DNA of 64,000 bases from RGIG3178 sp942492795 (GTDB lineage Bacteria; Bacillota; Clostridia; Christensenellales; QAND01), in contig OW818639.1 in assembly GCA_942492795.1 (NCBI GenBank), positions 620,001-684,000 on the forward strand, written 5' to 3'. Of the stretch, positions 47,183 through 55,596 are shown one piece after another. The number at the start of each line of letters is the position of its first letter. The first letter of the stretch is position 1. Both the position numbers and the translations under genes were made by a program. Under the pieces are notes generated by a model. It searched no databases. It was not told where the DNA came from and saw nothing but the letters and a program-made list of their open reading frames with translations.

Positions 47183-47218
47183 AAAACGGGCAGCGAATTC
47201 CTCGCTGCCCGTTTTCTT
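47183..47218. terminator. terminator between ychF and a convergent gene
   Basis: Perfect 13-bp stem AAAACGGGCAGCG (47183-47195) with CGCTGCCCGTTTT (47203-47215), followed by CTT; suited to both strands. Confidence 0.85.
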
Positions 47219-47227
47219 GTCTTTGTA

Positions 47228-47584
47228 TTAAGCGTTGCGTTGTTTGTTCTCTTCCACGATGGGCTTCAAAGCTTCGAGCAACTTGACGGCATCCGCCCTT
47301 GAAGGCGCTTTGTATTGAATGATATTCTCGTGTGTTGTGAATCCGAACATCAAATCTCCGCCGGGTTTGCATCCCGGATAGATAAACTTGATGGCGCCGG
47401 ATCCTTTGCTTTCAACACCATAGGTCAGGTATTGATCCTCAACGCCGGTTACTTCGCTCAGCTTGATTTCCGTTACCGGGGGCATGTTGGTGCCATAGCG
47501 ATTGCTCCTGGTTATCGTTATCAGGCCTTTGTCCGTATCCATGGCCATCTTTGCATCGGCACAAGCCACTTGATATACTGCCAT
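47228..47584 (-). CDS. hypothetical protein, PH-like domain
   Basis: A 118-residue all-beta protein. The pattern GLITITRSNRYGTNMPPVTE, then IKLSEVTGVE, then GAIKFIYPGCKPGG and a final helix ADAVKLLEALKPIV resembles bacterial PH-like domains of the DUF4429 type: seven strands closed by a C-terminal helix. There is no signal peptide. ATG 47584 is chosen since GGAGG lies eight bases upstream; the longer frame lacks a site. Convergent with ychF, sharing its terminator. Function unknown. Confidence 0.6.
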   Translation of the reverse strand: MAVYQVACADAKMAMDTDKGLITITRSNRYGTNMPPVTEIKLSEVTGVEDQYLTYGVESKGSGAIKFIYPGCKPGGDLMFGFTTHENIIQYKAPSRADAVKLLEALKPIVEENKQRNA

Positions 47585-47823
47585 ATTTCCAGCCTCCTTA
47601 TTGAAAAATACTCTCATTACATTTCAATATATCATATCCCATATTGGCTTACCAGCCTTTTTATTCATATGCAATAATCAACAAAGCAATTGACAGCAAA
47701 AAATAAAAGGCGATATAGTAATCTTTGCCGAATGATAATCCATACAGTCTCCACGCGATCATGCAGGCCTTTGTAGGCGGTGGGACGGGGCGAATAACAC
47801 AGGCAAAACAGGGGGATATTTCG

Positions 47824-48999
47824 ATGCGAAAAAGGATGGATACCATCAAAAACCAGAGCACGGACGATGTCATCGTCGGCATGTTTGCGCTGTGCATCTG
47901 GCTTCCACCCTATTTCGCGGCGATCCCGTGCGCGTTCATGCTCGTGCGCATCTTCAAGGACAAGGGAATCCGCTCGCGCATGTGGGCGGTTCCGTTCGTC
48001 AAAGCGCTGATCGGGTTTTGCCTTATCTTTTTGGTACAGTCGCTGCTGTACGGCGATCTTCTGTCCAAGTCGTTCGGCGCAGCCTTCGTTGTCGGCATGA
48101 CAGCGATGGTGTATCTACGCGTTACGACGACGCCCAGGATGATAAACTTCATGCTTAAAAGCATGCTCTGGGGAACGATGGCGAGTCTGGTCCTTGCGCT
48201 TATCCAGGTCGTGCGCTACGATTTTGTCGGCGGCTACCGCCCCGATTCCTGGTATTTTAATCCGAATGTCTACGCGATGATATCCGGCTTTATTCTGGTT
48301 TGTGCGCTGTATCAATGGGTGAAGCATCTCGCACCCAAACCGCTGATAGTCTGTGCGATCGCATCCTGCGTTTTGGGACTGCTGCTGAGCAACTCGCGCA
48401 CCGGTATGGCCTCCGCGATGATAGGCGCGCTGATGTTGATTTTGAGCATGCGATCCAAAAAGGGAACGGTGTTTATCCTTCTGGGCGTCGCCGTTCTGGC
48501 CGCGGTCGTCGGGATCGCGTTCCCGCAATGGCTGCGGCTCAACGAAGCCAATTCGACCCTGGGCATCCGCACCGAATTGTGGCGGGTCGCGGTCTATTGC
48601 ATCAAACAAAGGCCGCTGCTCGGATATGGCGGCTGGGCATTTGGCGATGTTTATCCCGTCTTCGGATTTGTGCTGCGCGGCGAGGTCCATACGCACAACC
48701 TGTTTTTGGAACTCATCCTGTCAAGCGGCTTTATCGGCACGGCATTGCTGTTTGTCTATGCATACGGCAATATACGCGATTTCTTCCGCTTGCACAAAGC
48801 GGGAGGCGGCAGGGGATATCTGCCGTTGGCGCTTGCCATCAGCTGCATGATTTTGTTTCACGGGATGATGGATATGACGCTGTTTTCACCGCCGGACGGC
48901 ATCACCATGCTGTTCATGCTCAGCATGGCGGGCTGGATCAGATTTCATAAGGACACACCCGGGGACGAGGCAAAAGCGGTCATAAAAGCTGCTGCTTAA
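47824..48999 (+). CDS. O-antigen ligase / Wzy-type polymerase family membrane protein
   Basis: A 391-residue polytopic membrane protein of the O-antigen ligase (Wzy_C) family. About ten hydrophobic segments are seen, with a large extracytoplasmic loop after LNEANSTLGIRTELWRVAVY, ending with the diagnostic GEVHTHNLFLELILSSGFIG. Members transfer or polymerise glycans on a lipid carrier at the outer face of the membrane; in Gram-positives they act on capsule or wall polysaccharides. ATG 47824 follows AGGGGGAT and is the start that leaves the hydrophilic lead MRKRMDTIKNQSTDD. No glycosyltransferases are adjacent, so it is an isolated glycan gene. Confidence 0.8.
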   Translation: MRKRMDTIKNQSTDDVIVGMFALCIWLPPYFAAIPCAFMLVRIFKDKGIRSRMWAVPFVKALIGFCLIFLVQSLLYGDLLSKSFGAAFVVGMTAMVYLRVTTTPRMINFMLKSMLWGTMASLVLALIQVVRYDFVGGYRPDSWYFNPNVYAMISGFILVCALYQWVKHLAPKPLIVCAIASCVLGLLLSNSRTGMASAMIGALMLILSMRSKKGTVFILLGVAVLAAVVGIAFPQWLRLNEANSTLGIRTELWRVAVYCIKQRPLLGYGGWAFGDVYPVFGFVLRGEVHTHNLFLELILSSGFIGTALLFVYAYGNIRDFFRLHKAGGGRGYLPLALAISCMILFHGMMDMTLFSPPDGITMLFMLSMAGWIRFHKDTPGDEAKAVIKAAA

Positions 49000-49041
49000 A
49001 GGGCGGGCAACCCTACGGTGCAGATCGTGAAAGAGGATGAG

Positions 49042-49704
49042 ATGGAAGCTTTTTGGTGGATGGAGATGATCGGCGTCGCGGCTTTCGCGTTTTCCGGCGC
49101 GCAGGTGGCTGTGGCCAGGCGTATGGATGTGTTCGGCGTGTTTGTCCTGGGCGCCATCACGGCGGTCGGCGGCGGCATCCTTCGTGACGGGCTAATATTG
49201 AACGTCACGCCCGTTTCGCTCTCCCAACCCTGGATATGGGTGAATGTGACGGTGGTCTGCCTTCTGGTGAGCATCATTCGTCGGCCGCTGCCTGCGATGC
49301 TGTGGACGTTTTGCGATGCGTTGGGCATGGGCGCGTTCGTTGTCGGCATCGGCGCCCGCCTTGTCGCAGCGAACTATCCGATGGGTGTTTTTTTGATGGG
49401 CACGCTGCTGACCGCCATCGGAGGCGGCATGCTGCGCGATCTTTTGGCGCAGCGCATTCCCGTGATTCTGCGAAGGGACATCTATGCGCTGGCTGGATTG
49501 GCGGGCGCACTTTTGCTGTGGTTTTTGCTCAAAGCCGGTTTCAATCCGATTTTGGCGATGGGAATTTCGCTTTTGGTCATCGTGGGCATTCGCATGATAA
49601 GCGTTGCATATCAGCTTCAGGTGCCGGTTCCGGGCGGGAGACCCCAGCAGGCTCCGGATTATACGGTATCCTTTCCGCCGGTTAAACCCAAGCGAAGCAA
49701 ATAG
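49042..49704 (+). CDS. TRIC-type (UPF0126) membrane channel protein
   Basis: A 220-residue membrane protein with seven helices made from two related triplets, the bacterial TRIC/UPF0126 fold. The duplicated kink motif is seen as TAVGGGILRDGL and TAIGGGMLRDLL, each with the conserved Gly-Gly-Gly-x-x-Arg-Asp. Related proteins form trimeric potassium-type channels, and the family was long annotated as glycine transporters. ATG 49042 with AGAGGA upstream is preferred to an in-frame GTG at 49018. It starts 42 bases after the O-antigen ligase-like gene, in the same direction. Confidence 0.8.
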   Translation: MEAFWWMEMIGVAAFAFSGAQVAVARRMDVFGVFVLGAITAVGGGILRDGLILNVTPVSLSQPWIWVNVTVVCLLVSIIRRPLPAMLWTFCDALGMGAFVVGIGARLVAANYPMGVFLMGTLLTAIGGGMLRDLLAQRIPVILRRDIYALAGLAGALLLWFLLKAGFNPILAMGISLLVIVGIRMISVAYQLQVPVPGGRPQQAPDYTVSFPPVKPKRSK

Positions 49705-49711
49705 GGTGAAG

Positions 49712-49740
49712 TTGCCTTTTTCGGGCAAATCATGTATGAT
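49712..49740 (+). promoter_or_regulatory. promoter for the following lipoprotein
   Basis: TTGCCT (49712-49717), 17-bp spacer, TATGAT (49735-49740), about 75 bases before the lipoprotein ATG. Confidence 0.5.
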
Positions 49741-49817
49741 ATCCATAAGTTCTGTGTCGAAAGGATTGCGTAAAACTGCAGTGGACGGGCTTTCGCGCAA
49801 ACGAGGAGGATGAGCGT

Positions 49818-50318
49818 ATGAAAAAAATATTCGCGCTGACACTAGCATGTTTTGCGATTGCCGCGTTATCGGCGTGCAGCAAAAAAGCCACGCCGACACC
49901 GACTCCTGCTATGACGCCGACGTCGGCACAAAAAACACCGCAACCCACGCCGAAGAGGATTAAAATATTCTCGGTCATGGTAGAAGGTGTGGAGGAAGTT
50001 ACGGAATTCAACCAGGATTATTATTCGGATTTGAGCGAAAAGACCGCGACACTGTCCGTTTCCGGCACCAACTATAACTGCCGGGGCGTTGCCTTTAAAG
50101 ATGTTCTTTCGCAATTGGGCGCATCCGGCTATACCTCCGTTACGGTCATTGGCGTGGATGGCACCAAGCAGGTGTTTGACAAGGCGACCATAGCCGACAG
50201 CGGCACGATGTTCGCCATCGAGGTCAACGGCATCTCCAACGATTGTCCGATGCTGCTTGCGGCCAGCAAGGGAAGCAAATACACCATCAAGGACGTTGCA
50301 CAGATCATCGTCAAATAG
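49818..50318 (+). CDS. lipoprotein with molybdopterin-binding-like domain
   Basis: A 166-residue exported lipoprotein: KKIFALTLACFAIAALSAC ends in the lipobox with Cys20, followed by a Thr/Pro-rich linker (TPTPTPAMTPT). The C-terminal half, with VSGTNYNCRGVAFKDVLSQL, then TVIGVDGTKQVFDKATI, resembles the small sulfite-oxidase/molybdopterin-binding fold found in many Firmicutes surface proteins, probably without cofactor. ATG 49818 follows GAGGAGGAT. It has its own promoter and terminator. Role unknown; a binding or adhesin-like wall protein is possible. Confidence 0.65.
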   Translation: MKKIFALTLACFAIAALSACSKKATPTPTPAMTPTSAQKTPQPTPKRIKIFSVMVEGVEEVTEFNQDYYSDLSEKTATLSVSGTNYNCRGVAFKDVLSQLGASGYTSVTVIGVDGTKQVFDKATIADSGTMFAIEVNGISNDCPMLLAASKGSKYTIKDVAQIIVK

Positions 50319-50346
50319 CCGAACCAACATTCCATAAGCAATACCG

Positions 50347-50380
50347 AAGCGCTTTGTCCCAAACGGACGGAGCGCTTTTT
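50347..50380 (+). terminator. intrinsic terminator after the lipoprotein gene
   Basis: Stem AAGCGCTTTGTCC (50347-50359) with GGACGGAGCGCTT (50365-50377) using two G-U pairs, loop CAAAC, then TTT. Confidence 0.75.
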
Positions 50381-50452
50381 GTATGCGTACCGCAGGTTCT
50401 TCATAATTTTTGGATTTACGGGGGAATCTAACCAAAAGAAAGGGGAGTCCAT

Positions 50453-51622
50453 ATGCAAAGGTTCACTTTGCCTCGGGATATCTATTTTGGAGAAGGATCG
50501 ATGGACGCGCTCAAATCGCTGCGCGGCGTAAAGCGCGCGATGGTCGTAACCGGCGGCAGCAGCATGCAGCGCTTCGGTTTTTTGGATAAGCTGGTAGGAA
50601 TTTTACGCGAAGCCGACATGGAAGTGGCGATGTTTGAAGGGGTGGAACCCGATCCGTCGCTCAATACGGTGATGCGCGGCGCAAAGGCCATGCAGGCGTT
50701 CGAGCCCGAACTTATCATAGCGCTGGGCGGCGGATCTCCCATCGACGCCGCCAAGGCGATGTGGATTTTCTACGAGTATCCCCATCTGACCATCGAACGA
50801 ATCAAGCCGCCGTTTGTCATGCCTGAACTGCGCCGCAAAGCCAGGTTTGTCGCCGTTCCTTCCACCTCGGGAAGCGCAGCGGAGGTCTCCTCGTTTGCCA
50901 TCCTGACCGATTACGACAACGGCATCAAGTATCCGCTTGCGGATTTTGAAATAACGCCGGATATTGCCATCCTCGATCCTTCTCTGGCACGCACCATGCC
51001 CAAATCGCTGGTTGCCGACACCGGCATGGACGCGCTATGCCATGCGATCGAGGCATACGTCGCTGCAAAGGCTTCCGTATTCTCCGACCCGTTGGCGCTG
51101 CAAGCGATAACCATCCTGTTGGACGATCTGGTGATGAGCTATCACGGGGACATGTCCGCACGGGACCGTGTGCACATGGCGCAATGCCTTTCCGGCATGG
51201 CGTTCTCCAACGCGCAGCTTGGCATTGCAAACGCGCTGGCGCACAAGATCTGCGCACAGTTCCATCTCTCCCATGGGCGGTGCAACGCGGTACTGCTTCC
51301 CTATGTGATCAGCTTCAACGCGAAGATATGCAGCCCGCGCTATGCCGCCATCGCAAGGCATTTAGGGCTTGAGGGCAATACCGATACCCAATTGACGCAT
51401 GCGCTGGCCGAACGCGTCCGCTCGCTGAGCGCATCGCTTTGCATCGAATCCGATTTCAAGGCGTGCGGCGTGGATGAAAACACGTTTTACGAACAGGTCA
51501 ACAGCATCGCCCAACACGCGCAGGAAGATCCCTGCACCGAATCCAACCCGCGGGATACGACAGAGGACGATTTGCGGCAGATTTTGTTTTATGCCTTTGA
51601 CGGGAAGACGGTGGCATTTTAA
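50453..51622 (+). CDS. iron-containing alcohol dehydrogenase
   Basis: A 389-residue group III alcohol dehydrogenase. The start FTLPRDIYFGEGSMDAL is typical; NAD(P) binding is in LGGGSPIDAAKAMW; the iron ligands lie in DTGMDALCHAIE (Asp and His) and in ALAHKICAQFHLSHGRCNA (two His). Such enzymes interconvert aldehydes and alcohols, for example butanol, 1,3-propanediol or lactaldehyde. AAAGGGGAG is upstream of the ATG. Single-gene unit. Which alcohol is used is not visible in the sequence. Confidence 0.9.
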   Translation: MQRFTLPRDIYFGEGSMDALKSLRGVKRAMVVTGGSSMQRFGFLDKLVGILREADMEVAMFEGVEPDPSLNTVMRGAKAMQAFEPELIIALGGGSPIDAAKAMWIFYEYPHLTIERIKPPFVMPELRRKARFVAVPSTSGSAAEVSSFAILTDYDNGIKYPLADFEITPDIAILDPSLARTMPKSLVADTGMDALCHAIEAYVAAKASVFSDPLALQAITILLDDLVMSYHGDMSARDRVHMAQCLSGMAFSNAQLGIANALAHKICAQFHLSHGRCNAVLLPYVISFNAKICSPRYAAIARHLGLEGNTDTQLTHALAERVRSLSASLCIESDFKACGVDENTFYEQVNSIAQHAQEDPCTESNPRDTTEDDLRQILFYAFDGKTVAF

Positions 51623-51626
51623 TGTC

Positions 51627-51754
51627 AAGGGGGATCCAATCCCCCTTAAGAAACCCCCGGGACGCCGTTTCGTTGCGACAAAACGGCGGGCAAAGGTGTT
51701 GTATGGCGCGCATGTCGCCATACAACAGGATTATCTGTATCCGCGCATGTCGCC
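51627..51754 (+). repeat. non-coding cluster of hairpins and a 13-base direct repeat
   Basis: Three hairpins in a row: AAGGGGGAT/ATCCCCCTT (51627-51647), GCCGTTT/AAACGGC (about 51664-51687), TTGTATGGCG/CGCCATACAA (51699-51725). The 13-mer CGCGCATGTCGCC occurs at 51707-51719 and again at 51742-51754. No open frame is credible. The first hairpin probably ends the dehydrogenase transcript though the T run is weak. The rest of the gap to 51916 shows nothing notable. Confidence 0.45.
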
Positions 51755-51916
51755 GGATTTGTACATCCTTGGATTGGATGCTCTGTAAAAACTATACCGG
51801 CGTAGTGTATCCAATATGATTGCATACGGATGTCGTGGAACTATATTCAAAAAGCGCCCGAAAGGTGTTTCTCATCCTTGCAAAGGTAGAGGCGGGATAT
51901 TATTTAATTCTGTATT

Positions 51917-53119
51917 CTAATACACCAATTCCTGCTTTCCGGTTCCGTCCGCCTTGATTCTATACATATTTTTAGAGTAATCCCCAATACCGTAATATAG
52001 GTATCCATTAACTAGTTGAACGGCTTGACAATCAGCGGATATGATGCATTGCACATTACTTCCGTCTTCCCTGACACGGTAGATCCCTTTGTATTTATTA
52101 TACGTATCCGTATCCCTTACAGTGTAGTAAAACCACCCGTCCGAATAGGTAAAGTAGTTCTGGTCGAATTGTTGTTTTAGCAGCAATTCGGTTTTTGTCG
52201 TTCCGTCCTCACGGATTTTATAGAGCGTATAGGTTGCCGTACGGTCGTAGGCTGTCTGATTCGATGCAGGGTCACGCCATACAGAAGAAGTGGTAAAATA
52301 TAGATATTTGTCGCTCAAGCCGATAAAACTCTCAAACCTGTCGTACCTTAGAGTGATAACCGGGTCATTCGGGCCCCAGGGCGTCGCCATTACGGTCTGT
52401 ATTGGATCAGCCTGCCACTCAGCCAATTCTGCGATCTCGATGATTTTTTCTGTTCGCAGATCATAACGGTTCACGGTGGTGTAGGTCGATCCGTTGCTTC
52501 TCTTGTTAAGTTTCACAAAGTATAAGGAATTGTGAAATGCACAGGAAAGCGAGCCCGTTCCTGCTGCATCGTCGATAAGTACTTTAATGTTGGATCCATC
52601 CAAGTTCGCGTGCATGATGCATCGAATGGATTTTTTTTCGCCTACCGAAATAGGTCCTTCCCAAATGATCCCGGCAGGGCAAACCAAAACAGAGATACTG
52701 TATAGCCCTGATATCTGTAAAATCGTTTCCAAGCTTCCGGTTGTCGTATCAAGCCTGATCAAATCATAGGAACCGTTTTTGCTAGAAGCAAAATAGATCC
52801 AACGGTCTAATCTTTGCAGGGTTTCAACCCTTCCAAAGAATATATTCGCAACCATGCCGTAACTACTGAGATAGAGACCTTCTTTGTATCTGGAATAGTA
52901 ATCTGGGCTTATATATACGGAATCGTTGATTGCGACGGCTTTTGGATGCGAAAACAAATACGTATCCACCTTATACAATGTCGTCTCATCGGAGCGGGAT
53001 AAATCGATATCAAACATTTTGATGGCAATGGCAGGTTCTTTGGCGCAGCCCATGATCGCTACAGTCAGCAATAAAAAAGCCAGACCCGATAGTGACCATC
53101 TTCTTTTGGTTTTCCTCAT
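51917..53119 (-). CDS. lipoprotein, DUF5050-like beta-propeller
   Basis: A 400-residue exported lipoprotein: RKTKRRWSLSGLAFLLLTVA then MGC with lipobox Cys25. The mature part is a string of repeats with GYLYYG, DGWFYYTV and KYLYFTT ending in phrases like YRVREDGSNVQCI and IKADGTGKQ, typical of the DUF5050/low-density-lipoprotein-receptor YWTD-like propeller found in clostridial surface proteins. ATG 53119 follows GGAGG at twelve bases. It is the partner downstream of the PTS-like gene, 63 bases away on the same strand. Ligand unknown. Confidence 0.75.
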   Translation of the reverse strand: MRKTKRRWSLSGLAFLLLTVAIMGCAKEPAIAIKMFDIDLSRSDETTLYKVDTYLFSHPKAVAINDSVYISPDYYSRYKEGLYLSSYGMVANIFFGRVETLQRLDRWIYFASSKNGSYDLIRLDTTTGSLETILQISGLYSISVLVCPAGIIWEGPISVGEKKSIRCIMHANLDGSNIKVLIDDAAGTGSLSCAFHNSLYFVKLNKRSNGSTYTTVNRYDLRTEKIIEIAELAEWQADPIQTVMATPWGPNDPVITLRYDRFESFIGLSDKYLYFTTSSVWRDPASNQTAYDRTATYTLYKIREDGTTKTELLLKQQFDQNYFTYSDGWFYYTVRDTDTYNKYKGIYRVREDGSNVQCIISADCQAVQLVNGYLYYGIGDYSKNMYRIKADGTGKQELVY

Positions 53120-53181
53120 AGGTATTCAACACCTCCGGACTCGTTTGGGAACCGGTTTCTTTGGCTCACTTGGTCCTTTGC

Positions 53182-54825
53182 TCAACGGGCTGCAAAAATC
53201 AATCCACCGCTGCCGATAACACCGGCTACGCTGAGTATGATGGCGATAACCATGAACCAAATCGTGACCCGGACAACACTTTCCCCCTTTTGCAGGGCTC
53301 GATATGGAATGAAGATAGCCGCTAAGGGGAAGAGGCCCGGGATGATAGCATTCAGAAGGTCCGTCTGCAGTACGAATGGGAGCTGGGTATTGTTCGTGGC
53401 AATCCATATGGGCGTGGTTGCTTTTATAAAGGTCGCCCCCACATAGCCCAGCATGATCAATCCAAAGACCTGTGCGCACCGCATAAAAATTCGAAGGCTT
53501 TCAGACGTTTGAAGCCGCTGAAGGATCCCTGCGCCAAACCGGTAGCCCATATGGCAGAAAACAACGCCTTGGGTGATATATAGACCCAGTAGAAGCACGA
53601 CGTGCAGGATGGGCGCTAAGGCGCTTCCCCTGCTTGCCAGCGGTATCAGCATGACGCTGATAAAAGGATATATTGTTGAGCCGTTTATAGTATCGCCTAT
53701 GCCCGCCAAGGGCATCATGAGCCCGGTTTTCACGCCGTGTATGGCTTCGTCACTAATGCCTATCCCCATGGCGTGGCGTTCTTCCATGTTGAGCACGATG
53801 CCGTGGATGAAGACACCCCATATGCCCTGCGTGTTGAAGAACATCAGGTGTCGCTGCAAGGCCTCCTTGAATTGCCCGTCGTCGTTTCCGTACAGTTTTT
53901 TCAGTGCCGGAATGAACGCGCAGCAAAATGCGACACCCTGCATGCGAGCAAAACTGTTGCTTTGCTCGGAAAACCACCACCACCGGAAAAATAGGCGGGT
54001 TACATCTTTTTTGGAAATTAGGTGCATGGCGCTTTCGTTTGGCGATTCCATTCCGATAACGGGCGGATTGCTCTTAGGGGGTGGTGTCTTGTTCGATGCC
54101 TTTTGGATCAGATAATATAAAAAAGTTACGAATAACCCCGTCACGGCCATGAAGAAGCCGCCAATATTCAAACCCTGCGTAAACAAGAAAGCGCCGAAGA
54201 AGAACGGAAGGAGGATTGGACGACCCATGGCACGCAAGGCTTTCGCGATGCCGAGAGCAGGCAAAAGTCCGCCGATGGCAGATAATGCGTTTGTCGCCCA
54301 TACTGGGATATCGTACATAAGCTTAGAAACCGATTGCGGACCGGTTAACAGGAACACAACCATCGGGAAGCCGTACAACAAGGCTCTGCTAAGGAAGCAA
54401 AACCACGAACCAAAAAAAAGGACGCCCTGGACATTGCCTTTTTGCGCAGCCTTGTCTGCTCCTGTTGCTGCGGCGGAAAACCAGATCCGGCGGACGATTC
54501 CAATTTGGTTGAAAAACAGTACGAAGGGTACAAAAAGCGATATTGATTGCGCAATCGGTAGCTTTCCTGCAATGGTAAGCGATGAACTGACAATCGTCAT
54601 GACGAGCGGATCCCGTATAGAATAGCCATCAAAAGCAAAAAGCATCGGATATACATACGCGCCGACTTTAATCCCCTGTGTCATATCCCCCAGAATAAGC
54701 CCCGATATCAGACCGGTAAACAAAGGCTGGTTCCAGTACACGGCATATCCCAGGTTGCTGCTCGCAACCCAGAAATACACGCCTAAAAGGATTGCCTGAT
54801 AGAAGTGAATCGACTGCACCGGCAT
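53182..54825 (-). CDS. mannose-family PTS transporter, fused IIC-IID components
   Basis: A 547-residue fusion. The N-terminal 240 residues match PTS EIIC of the mannose/sorbose family (IHFYQAILLGVYFWVASSNL, then GDMTQGIKVGAYVYPMLFAF); after a proline-rich linker (NKTPPPKSNPP) comes EIID (LFFRWWWFSEQSNSFARMQG, HGIVLNMEERHAMGIGISDE). Normally these are separate proteins working with IIA and IIB, none of which is in the window. ATG 54825 with GGAGGTA upstream is used. The natural fusion and the absence of IIA/IIB suggest either a partner elsewhere or a non-phosphorylating role. Confidence 0.8.
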   Translation of the reverse strand: MPVQSIHFYQAILLGVYFWVASSNLGYAVYWNQPLFTGLISGLILGDMTQGIKVGAYVYPMLFAFDGYSIRDPLVMTIVSSSLTIAGKLPIAQSISLFVPFVLFFNQIGIVRRIWFSAAATGADKAAQKGNVQGVLFFGSWFCFLSRALLYGFPMVVFLLTGPQSVSKLMYDIPVWATNALSAIGGLLPALGIAKALRAMGRPILLPFFFGAFLFTQGLNIGGFFMAVTGLFVTFLYYLIQKASNKTPPPKSNPPVIGMESPNESAMHLISKKDVTRLFFRWWWFSEQSNSFARMQGVAFCCAFIPALKKLYGNDDGQFKEALQRHLMFFNTQGIWGVFIHGIVLNMEERHAMGIGISDEAIHGVKTGLMMPLAGIGDTINGSTIYPFISVMLIPLASRGSALAPILHVVLLLGLYITQGVVFCHMGYRFGAGILQRLQTSESLRIFMRCAQVFGLIMLGYVGATFIKATTPIWIATNNTQLPFVLQTDLLNAIIPGLFPLAAIFIPYRALQKGESVVRVTIWFMVIAIILSVAGVIGSGGLIFAAR

Positions 54826-55045
54826 GTAAATACCTCCATCCATTTCTCTTCAAACATGGGCATGTAACGGCTGATTTATAGGTTATTGGTAACAGTGGAT
54901 ACTTTCATATTTTACTTATCGCCAATTTAACAGCTATATGTCTTATTGTAGTATAAAGTAATTTATATATCAATAAATCAATAATCTGTTCAATATAAAA
55001 AGGATTTTTAAGAGCAGATAATTAGCGGGTATGGGGCGTGAAGTG

Positions 55046-55172
55046 TTAAAAAACGTTCCAGTAGGATACCGAGCGGTTTAGAAGGAAACGCGGGGACCAG
55101 AACGGGGCGTTAGTCTGTTAGGGTACTAACGGACAGATCGACCGGAGGCAATCCCATCACGACGTTTTTAAA
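55046..55172. ncRNA. candidate structured RNA, unidentified
   Basis: Closing helix AAAAACGT (55049-55056) with ACGTTTTT (55162-55169); inside, GTCTGTTAG (55112-55120) pairs with CTAACGGAC (55125-55133), and other GC-rich blocks could pair. It is a compact GC-rich island in AT-rich, gene-free DNA, with T runs at the 3' end on either strand (GTTTTT on plus, GTTTTTT on minus), so the strand is not settled. It does not match a class that I can recall with certainty. Confidence 0.35.
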
Positions 55173-55596
55173 AAAAATGTCTAGGGCGGCGGGTGCGAGT
55201 CTATTTAAATGCTCTTCTCAAACCCTTCTCAAGAGATGGAAAGGGGAGCGTTACCACTCCCCCATACACATACAACATCCTATTTCGAAATCATCAAAGC
55301 TTGAGGAAACGTTGGTTCCTCGCTTGTTTTGGGTTTTATTCTATTTCCGATCCTTCCGAATATCAATGCGACGGCAAATCTCCCGAAACGGCAAAACTTT
55401 ATTGTTACAAAGTATTACACAAGTGAAAAAATAATCAATCTTAATTGATAATATTTGCACAAATAAGTTGCGAATATTGTCGACATAAAAAAGCCGACCT
55501 AGTATGCCAGCTTTTTGCTGATATATAAGCCAATCGGTTCTAACGCAACAACAGGCTATAGTTTAGGTCGCTTGTTTGCGTGCATGATGATGTGCG

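Noticed and set aside
55177..55434. 85-codon open frame after the candidate RNA
   Set aside because: No ribosome binding site; it starts directly after a poly-A run and the composition is not protein-like. Left as non-coding.
55193..55434. YybP- or GC-rich hairpin GGGGAG/CTCCCC near 55243-55262 as a riboswitch
   Set aside because: A single six-pair hairpin without the wider conserved core or a downstream gene in the same direction.
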